Both the position numbers and the translations under genes were made by a program. Under the pieces are notes generated by a model that searched no databases, was not told the origin of the DNA, and was given only the letters and a program-made list of their open reading frames with translations. From NCBI GenBank assembly GCA_027886185.1, contig WOAB01000583.1, positions 2,046,001-2,110,000 on the forward strand: DNA of 64,000 bases, written 5' to 3'. The stretch is from Rheum nobile (taxonomy: Eukaryota > Streptophyta > Magnoliopsida > Caryophyllales > Polygonaceae). Below are positions 23,106-34,126 of the stretch, in pieces; within the stretch, counting starts at the first letter, position 1, and each line of letters begins with the position of its first letter.

Positions 23106-24239
23106 TTTGCTCGTCCTCGAGTAAACTAAAAGAAAGTCTACTCCTCCAATGCAGCACCCAAGGTCTCAGGAAGCACATCCTCCAACTAAGAGTTACCTAA
23201 CCCATGCCAAGCTCCTGGCACCAATCTCATCTACAATACATCCACAACTCAACAGGCTAAGGGGCAAGCAGAGTACTTCCCCCAAGCCTAACCCGGACAT
23301 CCAATGGTGTAAAGTGACCTCTAATCCTAGCCTCCATCTATGACTCCTTATGCCTCCCAGAGTGACCTACCCGACAATCCTTCTTTGGCTCCTCTTCTTA
23401 TGTCGCCCCTCCAGGTAAAATGAGATCTTAAAATCACTCATCTTCTTTTCACTCATTTTGCCTAGGAGCCCTTTCGGGTTTTCATCTTAGCCACTCGTAT
23501 TTTTTTCATAGATGTGCTCACATAAGCTCACGTCACTCAGACACCTTTTTACCCCAGCCTAGCGCTGGTCCGGGCCACCTGCTTATTACCCAAGCCGTCC
23601 TTTCGGGTTTTCGACTTGTCCCAGGATTTTCATGTATGTCTTTTTTGCTTTTTTGACTTTTTCTATTTTTTTTTTTTATTATTTTATTTTATTTTTTCAA
23701 AAGGGAATGCGAACAATGGATAATGCTGAATGGAAATAACAATGCTGAAATCGAAACTAAGTTACAAGATAGATAGCAAGTACTTTCTACTCCCCCATGC
23801 TTGAATCATGCATTGTCCTCAATGTATGGAAGACAGAGAAAAAATTGAGGAGAAGAAAGAAAGAACTCACTGAGCGTACGCCAACGTGGTAGTCTTCGTC
23901 AATAACGCCAGGAAGGTACTCAGGGATGTAGGGATCCCCATAAACTTCATCACCACTTCAACAGTCGAACTTTCCAAGAGATAAATCATGGAATGTTGGA
24001 ACTCCGAACTCAGTATGCACTGGTGGTGACGCACAGGTGAAGACGTATCGCAGGGAACAACAACAATGGATGGATCAAGGGTACACCGGTTGTTGCTCGC
24101 GAACATGATGAAGAAAGACCGCCTCAGAACCGCCATGAATGAACCGCCGTGGAAATAACCGCCATAAGGGAAAGAACCATCGTGGAAGAATCGCCATGGA
24201 AGGAACACCGTGGAGGAACCGAGATCACGGTAGTGAAGG

Positions 24240-24388
24240 CCGCGATCGCGGGTAACGTACGACTTTTTTTTTTACTAACCCTAATTCGCGGCGCGCCGTG
24301 GGCCCGCGATCGCGGGTTTTGTGCCGCGATCGCGGTTTTTGCTCGACTTTCTCCGGCCGCGATCGCGGGTGTTATGCCGCGGTCGCGG
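24240..24388. repeat. CCGCGATCGCGG palindrome cluster in A2 interior
   Basis: Units at 24240-24251, 24304-24315, 24324-24335, 24357-24368 and 24377-24388 (centre GGTC). Two more lie in the gag remnant, at 25134-25145 and 25195-25206 (one change). Confidence 0.92.
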
Positions 24389-24536
24389 TTTCTTCTCGGC
24401 TTTCCAGCATGGTTTAGTCGGAAAAAAAATAGAGCAAAAACTTCAAAAACAAGGAAAAAAAAAACTAAGTCTTACCTCGGGTTGCCTCCCGAGCAGCGCC
24501 TTGGTTACTGTCGTGGCTCGACATGGTGCTCTCTAT

Positions 24537-25112
24537 TCATCTCGGGTCACTTACAGCGACCACCCTTCTTGGTTCCAAATCTGGGGGGTGCCTCTTCAGG
24601 TACGACTGTACCCCCTTCCTTCTGCCTTTCATTGTGAGTGGATCACCCTTTGTATCCATGACCGCAGTTGTCATCTTTAAGAACTCTCTTCCAAGCATTG
24701 TAGAGGTTGTACGCCTATCCTGCCCCGTGTCTAGTATGAGGCAATCCGACATCTGGCCTGCAACCTCACTCTTATGCTTCACCTTCGGCTTCTTTCCTAT
24801 CTTCCGCCTCGCCTTCACAGAATCTGCACAACGAGGGATGCTGTTGGCCAGTGTGACCAAAGAAGCTTCTGGCTTGCTTCCATTGAGAGCCTCAAGGGGA
24901 GGTGCGATGGGGATCTGGGACTCCAGCAGGGGACATTCATGTTGAGTGTAGTTTTGAGGCTCATAGTCCCAGTCCTCGTCCATCTCCTCTTCAATTTCAG
25001 GCAAACGTACCGCGTCAGGTAGCATACTGTTCTTGAAGCTTTGGATTTCCTCTTCAAGGTCCTCCTCAACCTCATCATCAAATTCAGCACAATGCCTTGT
25101 TTCGATCAGCAT
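24537..25112 (-). pseudogene. A2 protease remnant
   Basis: An open frame of 191 codons. Its C-terminal third matches the Athila protease end (CLILDTGQD, MLGREFLKMTTAVMDTKGDP) and finishes shortly after KRHPPD, as in A1. The DLGAS active-site segment is missing, so the protein could not be a working protease. The upstream half is acidic (EEDLEEEIQSF, PEIEEEMDEDWDYE) and looks like the gag-protease linker. It overlaps the gag remnant in another frame. Confidence 0.75.
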
Positions 25113-25587
25113 CCCGGGGTTGCAGCACTCCTCCCGCGGTCGCGGGTTCTCTTTTGCGGGGAGCTCTCCAAATTCTGCCTTCTCCGTGAGATAACCGTGA
25201 TCGCGGTTCTTCGCTGCGTTCTTCTCTTATCGGCGCTTCATTCCTTTCCTCAGCATAGGGGTCATTCAGCCTTTCCCCACTTCGCAACTTGATTGCATTG
25301 GCCTCAAGCTGGCCTTCACAGTACTTGTTTGGGGACTCCGTTATTGCAGGTGTACTAGGCATCAGCTGTCCCAGTGATGCACCCAATTTTAATATAGATT
25401 GCTGAGAGGCCTGGTGCAAAGTGTAATTTTGTTGGGTGAGCTGAGAGAATCCCTCTTTCATTGCTAGTGCATTGTTTGCACCAGCTTGAATCACTGCTTG
25501 TGTATTGGTTGCACTTGCTTGAATCACCGCTTGTGTTAACGCTTGCAGTGCCTGGGTGAGTGCCTGCAGCGTGCTCTCTTGCGCCAT
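25084..25587 (-). pseudogene. A2 gag C-terminal remnant
   Basis: An open frame of 167 codons starting MAQESTLQALTQALQ about 140 bases after the PBS. Residues 1-90 are Ala/Gln-rich and helix-forming (TQAVIQA repeats); about 95-115 hold ANAIKLRSGERL, matching the Athila gag motif (NAITLRSGK in relatives). The capsid half seen in A1 (FELKSRLIHLL) is absent. The last third is arginine/glutamate-rich and includes CCGCGGTCGCGG-derived residues. Confidence 0.75.
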
Positions 25588-25725
25588 AGCTAGAGTTCTC
25601 CAACAGAATTATCTACTCTGAATCATACTTCGTCAATGAAAAGTTAGTAATGTTAGAGGGAACCGTAAGATAGATTCCCTAGAAAGATCAATATTCGATT
25701 TATACACAAGAAAACAGACAATGAT

Positions 25726-25743
25726 TCCCCGGCAACGGCGCCA
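25726..25743 (-). other. primer-binding site of A2, tRNA-Asp type
   Basis: The minus strand reads TGGCGCCGTTGCCGGGGA, identical to A1, with the same AATT spacer to the LTR at 25748. Confidence 0.92.
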
Positions 25744-25747
25744 AATT

Positions 25748-27251
25748 TGACGTGGCCTAAGGTCGTTATGCCAAATCAAAGTAACCTCAACTTCCAAACT
25801 AGTATAGTAAGCAAGCAAGGGTCGAAATCCCAAGAGAATCACAAGCGTCTATTTTCTTATCACAAATCGAATAGCAGTAACAAGGGGGGTTTATGAGGTT
25901 TAAATCAAGTAAGAAATAAAACAGAATAAATAATATGCAATCAAATGTGAGAAAACACTTAGCCAGGCAATTTCCACTTAAGTTTTGGTTGGTTGATCCT
26001 AGATTACTTCCAATTCCTTTCTATGATTATTCCTGTCCCGATCTTGTGTAGATTCAGAGGGAAACATTTCACAAAGAACCCTTACCAATGAATAACCCTA
26101 GTACCACTAAAGGTTCAACCCAAAGGCAGCAATACAAATAAGAATTAACCAGGATACACAGAACGCTCGCTCAGATGCATTTACCATGTAATTATCTCTC
26201 CCTACAATAGAACAATTTCAACCAGAGCATGTAAATTGTAGTTGCTACAGCGGAATAGGACGTTAGCCCAACAGTTTCCTAATCCAAGCAATATGAAAAT
26301 CACCAACAACTAGTTGCGCGGGCTAGTGCAATCAATGAAATCCAATGGAATAAGCTTAGAAGAGATAATATAATCCAATAGGAATTAAGAAAGGGAACAT
26401 AACCTCACAACCAATAATCAAAACTTAAGCTTTCATTGCCAGACTAAGCCAAAAAGGCTTAGCTCCTCATAGTCATGGTAGAAACTTCAAAAGAAATAAA
26501 ACAACGATGAATTGAAATTGCAAAAACTAGAACTTGTCTCTAAAGAGTGGAACCCTAACCCTAATGCATAAGGAGAGTATTTATAGGGCCCTAACAAATG
26601 ACCTAGCCCATTAGGAAAAATAACTGAAATAGAAATAAGAAAAAGGGAAAAGAAAACAGAAAAGATAAACTTGGGAAAAATCGAACTCTCGGCGCTGATG
26701 ACCTGCGATCGCGGCCCAAGACCCGCGATCGCTGCCCAAGACCCGCGATCGCGGTTAATGCTCGATTTTCAGCTTCTGTGCCACTTCCGTAAAAACTTCA
26801 TAACTTTTGATTCCCAACTCGGATTGCGCTAATATTTTGGGTACTTGTAGTAGACTTCAAGATTTAACTCCTCGAATTGGAATCACTTCATTTGGGCATC
26901 TGAGTAGAGATAACGAATCAATTGAATTCAGCACATTGTTCTTCTACTCTCGTGTGGACTCTCTTTCCTTGGTTCTTCTTCGTCTCCTCAGTGGTCAACT
27001 CATCTTCATCTGGATATCTTCAATTTGCTTCTCCAGACCACCAAATCCACACTTCACCTCTCTAACTCCATACTCCTTGGTGGCTCCATATCCCAAATCT
27101 TCAAATATAGTCCAATAAGCTCAAAACACCACCAAAACACCAATCTTCGCCCCCAAACACCATGCACATGAATGTGTCTAAATCTACCCGAATGGCACCA
27201 ATAGAACCCTCTAATAACTCTTAGTTAAGCCCTACAAAGTAGTGCTTATCA
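25748..27251 (-). repeat. 5' LTR of A2, uninterrupted
   Basis: 1,504 bp, nearly identical to the split copy. It has three palindrome units (26703-26714, 26723-26734, 26743-26754; two with one change) where the other LTR has two. A TATAAATA box lies on the minus strand at about 26578-26585. Confidence 0.92.
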
Positions 27252-27679
27252 TGGTGTTGCATGTATCCTGGTTAATTCTTATGCTTCTTGCTGCTATTGA
27301 ATTAAATCTTGAAGGTTGGTAGGGATTGTTTAATAGTTAGGGTTGCCTGGACTGGTAGGACTGGTAACTAATTCAGAATAGGGACAAGAATAATCAAAGG
27401 AAGGAATAGAGATAACCTAGGACCAATCAATCATATGAGTGGTGGATATTTGTTTGGCTAAGTGTTTTTCCTTAATTGATTGAAATCCTTTGCTTTTGTT
27501 TATTTGTTTACTTGTTTGCCAACAATCAACCAAAACCCCCCTTTGTTACTATTGCATGCAATATTACATAAAGAAAGACAACTCCTCCCTGTGGGATTCG
27601 ACCCTTACTTGCCTATTCTACTAGTTTAGGTTTGTTTAGGATTATTTTGATCATGTGATACGACTAAAACCTGTTGTCA
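27252..27679 (+). repeat. 3' LTR of A1, second segment
   Basis: Continues the LTR from 18392 and ends with TTGTCA before GCACC. It is near identical to the 5' LTR until about 27610; the last 65-70 bp differ at roughly a third of positions. Confidence 0.9.
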
Positions 27680-27744
27680 GCACCCCTGGAGCAAAGCTTG
27701 AATGTCTTCATCATTCCATGGGAAAACAGTCGTCCTCCTTGCTC
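27680..27744 (-). pseudogene. MYB/SANT-like exon, 5' part
   Basis: Begins after a GCATAG acceptor and encodes RRTTVFPWNDEDIQALLQG, the first helix of a MYB/SANT-like domain (Trp followed by acidic DED). It leads through the GCACC duplication into 12869-12640, in frame apart from one TGA. This is the insertion site of the nest. Confidence 0.65.
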
Positions 27745-28500
27745 CTATGCACAAACAACAATTCAATCGCATGTACAAGAACTAGAGTTAGAAATCTTAT
27801 GGATAAACACGTGATATTTTACTAAAAACTAGAGGTAGAAATCTTATTTGACATTCTTCTACTAGTATGCTTGTATGTTGTAAAGTAGAGATGTCTTGTT
27901 GCCTTACTTGTGGGTTTTGATGGAATACAAATGGATGAAAGGCCTTATATAGAAAGGTGAGGCAGAGAGCTTCTGACATTTTATACATAGGTTTTTTAAT
28001 TTTTTTTGGTGAATATCTCTTTTCATATAAACTATAAAGTATAAACTATATGTATAGATGCTTACTATTATACCAATATTATAAAACAATCTTATATCAC
28101 AACAAACCACATATATAAACTCAATTTTAAGATAGAGAACCACCAAAGTCATTGCAACCAACATACTTATAACGTCTCAGCCATTACTATAAAAGCCCTA
28201 AACATACATAAACATTAAAATACATATAGACCCGAACATACATCAACACTACAAAAGCTTTAAGAGAATTTACTTGAAGTGTCTAGTGTAGCAAAATTAT
28301 CACCCAAATTGTTAACAAAGGTGATTCCCCGAACATTTCCCCTAAACCTAGATCAATTACATAATGACATAACGGATGATAACATACATAACAACCACTA
28401 CGAGGAAAATAGTAATCACCCAAGCGTAATATAGCCTAATCCTTGAAGCATCAGAGAGCTCCATGTTTGCAGTGAGGAGGGTGTCACAGTGTAATGCTAG

Positions 28501-29164
28501 TTAAACATTTGAAGTTGCTAGTGTAGATACATGCTCAGCTAGTTCTTGGTTTTTATCATCCAGATGTGCCACATTCACACGCTCTTCTTATGGTTGAATG
28601 CTAAATTGTTCACGTATGACCCTTTCATTGTTAACATCCAATTGAAGCTTCGTCACATGTCCTCTGAGTGCCCTGGCAGCTTGTTGCATCAAGCGTGCGC
28701 GCGGGGAGTTTTCTACTCCGTTGATAAGGTCATTAAACCTTGTCACATCATATTCCTACAAATATGGTTTTGATACACTTATTAAAGACAAATATGGTTT
28801 TGATACATCATCTCTTATGCATAAGTTCATGAAAAATCACAACACATCTATAGTTTGCATCATATATATAACAAAGTTTGCATCATCATCTATATAACTT
28901 TTTTTCCTATAATCTGAAATTTGTTTGATCAATCACAACACATGGATATAAAATTTTTACTCGCCACCACTGAAGCTCCTCTGGTATGCTGCCATTAGAG
29001 CTATTGGGACTGTAATCGGTGCGTGTTTCTAGCACCTCTCTTGGGAGCCCAACATTACACTCCTCTTCATCTTCCAAATTATTCACTCCATTGTTAGCCA
29101 TTATTGCATAGAGAATAAGCTGGATGGGTAAGAAATCAAGTGCTTGGGAGAACCTACTTGACAA
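28501..29164 (-). pseudogene. two-exon gene of unknown function, broken
   Basis: Exon 1 (start ATG at 29101) reads MANNGVNNLEDEEECNVGLP and runs to about 28970. Exon 2 starts after TTTGTAG at 28755 with EYDVTRFNDLINGVENSPRA and continues as a charged, coiled-coil-like segment (RGHVTKLQLDVNNERVIREQ). An in-frame TAA at 28588 precedes further readable sequence (LDDKNQELAEHVSTL) ending at 28501. I do not recognise the family. It is on the same strand as the MYB/SANT-like exon and could be part of the same gene or element. Confidence 0.4.
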
Positions 29165-29579
29165 ACTAACCTTTCATGACCCTAAAATGACAACAAAACT
29201 TGTTATATTATCATCGATAAAACACAAACACTCATAACCATCAAAGGAATATCTCCCAATGGATAATTTAGAATTAGCACATTTTTAGTCATGTTTGGTT
29301 TTGGTAAAGATGAAGTGGCTAACAATTATAGCATCACCGAAAATTCTTTGTTCAATCTTTATTGCTCCTCAAATCAACAAATACAAAACACGAGCATTTC
29401 AACAATCCACAACCAACCAGGTAAAAAATGGCAAGCATCTCAATACCACCATTTGACAGACTCTCACTTCAAAACAAGAGAAACATATACAAGCATTTCA
29501 TCAAAAACCTAAAATGCACATGTGTTTCATGTATAAACACCCTAAACTCAACAAAACCCCCTAATTTTAAGAATACCCA

Positions 29580-30183
29580 CAAATGAAGGGAATTCAATCA
29601 TCATGGAACAACTTGGATCGACTTCATTTCGGAGATGGAAGAACAAGTATTCAAGCAAAATTACCTCGGAGATGAAAGAGCAAATTGGATCAACTCGACC
29701 CACAAACCGATATGGAAGAGCAAGTTTTTCCCCAATAATAGTGGAAAAACACATGAAAACATTGGGGGATACAGAAATTAGGGCTTGGATCGACTTGAAG
29801 TGGCTCAAAATTGGGGTTAAAAGCAAGTTTTCAAGAAAAATATCTTGGATCGACTTGACTTCGGAGATGGTAGAGCAGCTTGTCCCATGCACAGAAATGG
29901 AAGGGAGCTCCACCAGAGGCTAATCGAAGGAGTGAAATCTCAGGGGTAAAAGGAAGATTTGCTTCAACTTTCACTCTGCACTGTGCTCACCGGGGGGGTG
30001 GAGGGTAAGGAAATGGCGGTAAGGGAGATGAAATCCCAATTTCCTTCATCTTCCTTCCACTTCCTTCCTCTTCCTTCCACTTCCTCCAAACTACCCACCG
30101 AACGGGTCTTTGCTGTGGTGAAGGAGTTGAAGTTGCAACTTCAACTTGCTTACTGCCTTGCATACCACATGCCGAACGGGCCC
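29580..30183. other. GC-mixed leader with a possible PIF-type terminus
   Basis: Includes repeated GGAGATGGAAGAGCA-like segments (about 29630-29880), a TTCCTTCC-rich stretch (30047-30090) and, at its right edge on the minus strand, GGGCCCGTTCGGCATG, which resembles termini of PIF/Tourist elements. No matching left terminus or clear 3-bp duplication was found. Confidence 0.3.
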
Positions 30184-30428
30184 TAGGTCTATTCGTAGTT
30201 GGAAGGTGATTCTCTTTTATACAAGATCTCTGATTATGTGTCATCAAATTAGCCGGAATTTCAACCAAAAAAATATTTATAAATTTCTTTGTTCATGGGT
30301 TGAAAGTTGGAATTATTTGTGATTGGCTTTAAAGTTGAGATTATATTTGGTTTGTTAGTGAAAGTTGTGATTATTTTTGGTAAATTTTCATAAATTTATT
30401 TCTGAAAAAAAGTAATAAAAGTAATCAA

Positions 30429-30830
30429 TCTACTATATATATACTAAAACAACATCTCATTGTACAACATGTCCCCTTCACATTTCATTTTCCACATGTC
30501 ATCACCAATCTACCTCTTGCCATATGTCATTTTTTAGCATTTTACCTTTTTTAAACCTCAAATTATACACAAAGATTTAATCCCACAATTATATACAAAG
30601 AATTGATCCTACAATTTTTAAAATTCAAACAATTTCTAATTAAGAAGATTTCATCCCAAAATTATATACAAAGATTAGAATAATTTTTAATTAAGATAGA
30701 AATTTATAATTAAGATATAAATACATATCCAATCAAACAATTCCTAATTAAGATAGAAATAAATCACACAATTCCTAATCTGTTATATATCTACTAAAGT
30801 ATAATAAAACTATGCCACATGGCGCTTCCA
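30429..30830 (+). mobile_element. Helitron-like 5' ends (two)
   Basis: TCTACTATATATATACTAAA at 30429 and a similar TCTACTAAAGTATAATAAAA at 30790, each followed by CCACATG-type motifs, as in plant non-autonomous Helitrons. No 3' CTAG end with hairpin was matched to either. Confidence 0.35.
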
Positions 30831-31015
30831 CATTAATTTCGCCACATGGCGCTTTCACGTTAATTTCGTTATTTGTCATTCTCTCTAGTTTAATTTTGTT
30901 TACATAAATTTACTTATATATTAAAAATTTCTATACTAAACATATAACTATACTTCCCTTATTTTTAAAAAAATCAATTGGGAAGATTACAAACTTATAT
31001 ATTAAAGATTTCTAT

Positions 31016-31811
31016 TAGGGATGTCAATAGGGAGGGGATTCCCCATTATCCGTGGGGATTCCCCGCTATGGGACTGGGGATGGGGATTTTAAATGGGGAC
31101 GGGGGTGGGGATGGGGCAAAAACCACATCCCCGCGTGGGGATGGGGACGGGGATAGAGTCCCCCACCACACTCCATGCCTCGTCCTCGTCCCCGTCGGGG
31201 ATCCCCACGAGTATATCCATTGATAATCCCCGTGGTATCGTCCATTGAGTTTTCCCATGAGATTAGTTATTGAATATCCCCATTTGGAAACTCGATAAGA
31301 TTTTCCATGAGAAATTTTCATGGGTGAAGTCGGGAGCTTGTAATATTTTTTTTCATATTTATATTTATAGTTGGTAATTGATGTTTTTTTTATTTGAAAA
31401 TATTGTGTAATAGACATTTATAAGTTTTAGTACGCATGTACTATGAAATTTTAGGGACTTGTTTTTTATTGAATTCAACTTACGTATTATATTGTTGTAT
31501 TTTGTTTGACAATGTAGATTAATTGGAGAATAATAACAGGAAAATGAGTAAGAAAAATTTTGTGGGGTTAAATGGGGATATTTATGGGGAACTTGCTTAA
31601 TTATAAGTGGAGAAATCGCATGAATTTCCACGGAAAGACCCGAAACAAATATTAATTGAGAAAATTTACCGGGAACGGGGATTTGGTGGGGACGGGGACA
31701 ACTTTAGTCCCCCACGTAGGGATGGGGACGAGGACATGGAGTGTTTTTCTATACGGAGATAGGGACGAGGATACTACTCCCCACCCCGAACCCGCCCTAT
31801 TGACATGCCTA
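31016..31811. mobile_element. hAT MITE 1, G-rich termini
   Basis: 796 bp with terminal inverted repeats TAGGGATGTCAATAGGG and CCCTATTGACATGCCTA, flanked by a perfect 8-bp duplication ATTTCTAT (31008-31015, 31812-31819). The subterminal regions are packed with GGGGA and GGGGACGGGG runs. The centre is AT-rich with no transposase. Confidence 0.9.
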
Positions 31812-32773
31812 ATTTCTATACTAAACCTATAATTAATATTTCCTTATTTAAATAAAAACCAATTGAAAAGATTACAAATCAATTAGGCAATTAGAAAAAT
31901 TACAAATCAAATAATTAGGAATATTAATAATTAAAAAACGAAATATTGGACTAAATATTTACGTTACTTCAACAAAATATACGAAACTCCATTTGAGGTT
32001 ATGTTTATGTTGCTTCTTCAACAAAATATAGTCGACGGTTTTTATAGAGACTCTATTTATTTTCAGCAGTTGAGAATCAAGTTAGGAAGTCAAGATTTAC
32101 TATTTGATATTTTCTGTTGTGTGGTGCATAAGAGAAAGAAATATCACACGCGTTAGTACAAGGTTGTTACCTTTGATTAAGAAGAGTAGGAACATATTGC
32201 AATCTGTATTAGTTTGGTCCAGGTATTGCAAGCTCCCCAACACACATTGCAACCTCTTAGCGTAAGGTTGCTCCCTTTGATTAGCGATCTCATGTATTCC
32301 TTCGTAGAAATCATCATACGGAGCTATAGATATAAAGTGCTATATATCGTAGGAAAGAAAGATTTAAAAAATATTATATATATCTACTAAACAATTATTT
32401 AAATACAAGCAGGATCTTTTTTATATTTTTAGATAGTTTATCAACAACCATAAAGCTTAAAAAAGAAGTAAGATTTTTTTGTTTATTAGGAAAGAAAAGA
32501 TTATGAGAATATTATATATAATTAACAAGATCTTTTTGTATATTTTTATATTGTTTTTTTCATCATGATATTATCTTTTATTATAGTGTTATGGTTTCAT
32601 ATATATAGTATATTCTGATTATAAATCATATCATTCATTGTGTTAGACCACCAAAACCTCATCTTTTCCGGAGCGAGTATACAACAACATTTGTGAGCAG
32701 CTATTGTCTCTTTCGTGCTTTTTAGTTTTGCCTCTTTATACATTAGATATATACTAGAATAATAGTAGAGTAA

Positions 32774-33578
32774 TCTACTATATATATATACCAAACTAGA
32801 ACTTAACTACGCCACATGACACTCTCTTATTAAAACTGCCACATGTCATTTTATTTTATTTTTAAATCTTTTTTTACATAAAGTTAATTATATATCAATT
32901 ATTTTTATCCTATATCTAACACTAATCTTTTCCTAATGTAAAACCAAATCATTCACAAAGAGTACAAATCAACTACAAATTAAGATTACAAACTATTTTC
33001 ATAATTCTCCATTTTTGCTTATGGTTCTTAATTAACCAAGATAATTTTTGACACTGCTAACTTATTTTTTATTTTATCTAATCGGTATGATATGTCAAAA
33101 GATTTGGCTATAGCGACTTTTTGTAAAAAAAACATAGTAAATAAAACATATGTCATAAAATCAAAGATTACGAAACATCATATCTATAGCGAATACTTCC
33201 CAAATAAACTAAAACACATATCAAATTCATGCATTACTTTAATTAATATTTATTTGCAACACAATATCTAAATCAAAATTCATTTTTTTATTTTGATCAT
33301 TTTTTTCTAGATTTAAATTCTATCTAATCATAAATATCTCATCTAAATGATATATCAATATATCAAGAGAATATAATTGTTGCTTTAATTAATAGTATTC
33401 AAATATCTCAAAAAAATTAAGTAGATATTTATTGTTTGTGGAACAACATTATTTCAAAATTAATTAAAATAGTTTTAAAGGACTATGTATATCATATCTT
33501 TTAAATAATTTGTCACACATATTTCTAAATTTACAAGGTTATCCGTTTCTATGATTGGTTTGATGCCTTGATGTATAA
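32774..33578. mobile_element. Helitron-like 5' end and AT-rich body
   Basis: TCTACTATATATATACCAAA at 32774 followed by CCACATGACAC resembles a Helitron start. It runs without a recognised 3' end into the Helitron at 33579. Otherwise nothing is visible. Confidence 0.3.
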
Positions 33579-34126
33579 TCTATTATATAATACTAAAGTA
33601 AACCTAACTAAGACCACTTGTCATTTTAACATTGCACTACGTCATTTATTTTCACAAGTCTTCTCCACACCGTGTCACGTCACTAAATTATCTTTTTTCC
33701 TATTATTATTATATAAAATATTTTAGATATGATCTTGATTTCATTTTCATCATAAAGATTACTCACATTTGATCTTGGTTTCTATATTAGATTGAATGTA
33801 TTAGGTATTTTTCGAATTATCTCTTTTAATTTTCCATTTAATTAGTCACATTTTATTTCAATTTTCTTTTAATTCATTTATTTCGGTATATGACATGACT
33901 CAATATATTATGTATGTACGAAATTACATTGATCGTTATTAATTGATTATTAGTTGATATTTTGAAATATTATCATGTTTATCTTAATGTCATTTAATTT
34001 ATATTGCCACTAATTAGATAAAAAAAATACATTTTTTTATAAATGTTAAATCAATATGTTTTTAATAATATAAAATATTAATATAAAATTTTACCAGGAT
34101 ACATGCATGGCACGGAACTAAGCTAG
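33579..34126 (+). mobile_element. non-autonomous Helitron (+), 548 bp
   Basis: Starts TCTATTATATAATACTAAAG after an A and ends AAGCTAG before a T, with a weak hairpin (CATGCATG, GCACGG) upstream of the CTAG end. No coding sequence. Confidence 0.5.

Larger units (their letters stand above)
18393..27251 (-). mobile_element. Athila-like element A2 inside the A1 3' LTR
   Basis: A minus-strand element with LTRs of about 1.5 kb (25748-27251, and 18393-23085 minus the inserted solo LTR). The tRNA-Asp type PBS lies at 25726-25743 and the polypurine tract at 23086-23105. The interior of about 2.7 kb has only gag and protease remnants. It shares PBS, polypurine context, the GGGAGGCAACCC block and the GC palindromes with A1, so it is a related family, but its LTR sequence is different. 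Confidence 0.92.
12870..27679 (+). mobile_element. Athila-like element A1, full span including nested insertions
   Basis: A plus-strand Ty3/gypsy element of Athila/Calypso type. Order: 5' LTR 12870-14155, tRNA-Asp type PBS, decayed gag-protease, non-coding tail, polypurine tract, then a 3' LTR that is split by element A2 (18393-27251). The PBS and the DLGAS protease active site support Athila. RT, RNase H and integrase are absent, so it is non-autonomous. Confidence 0.92.
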
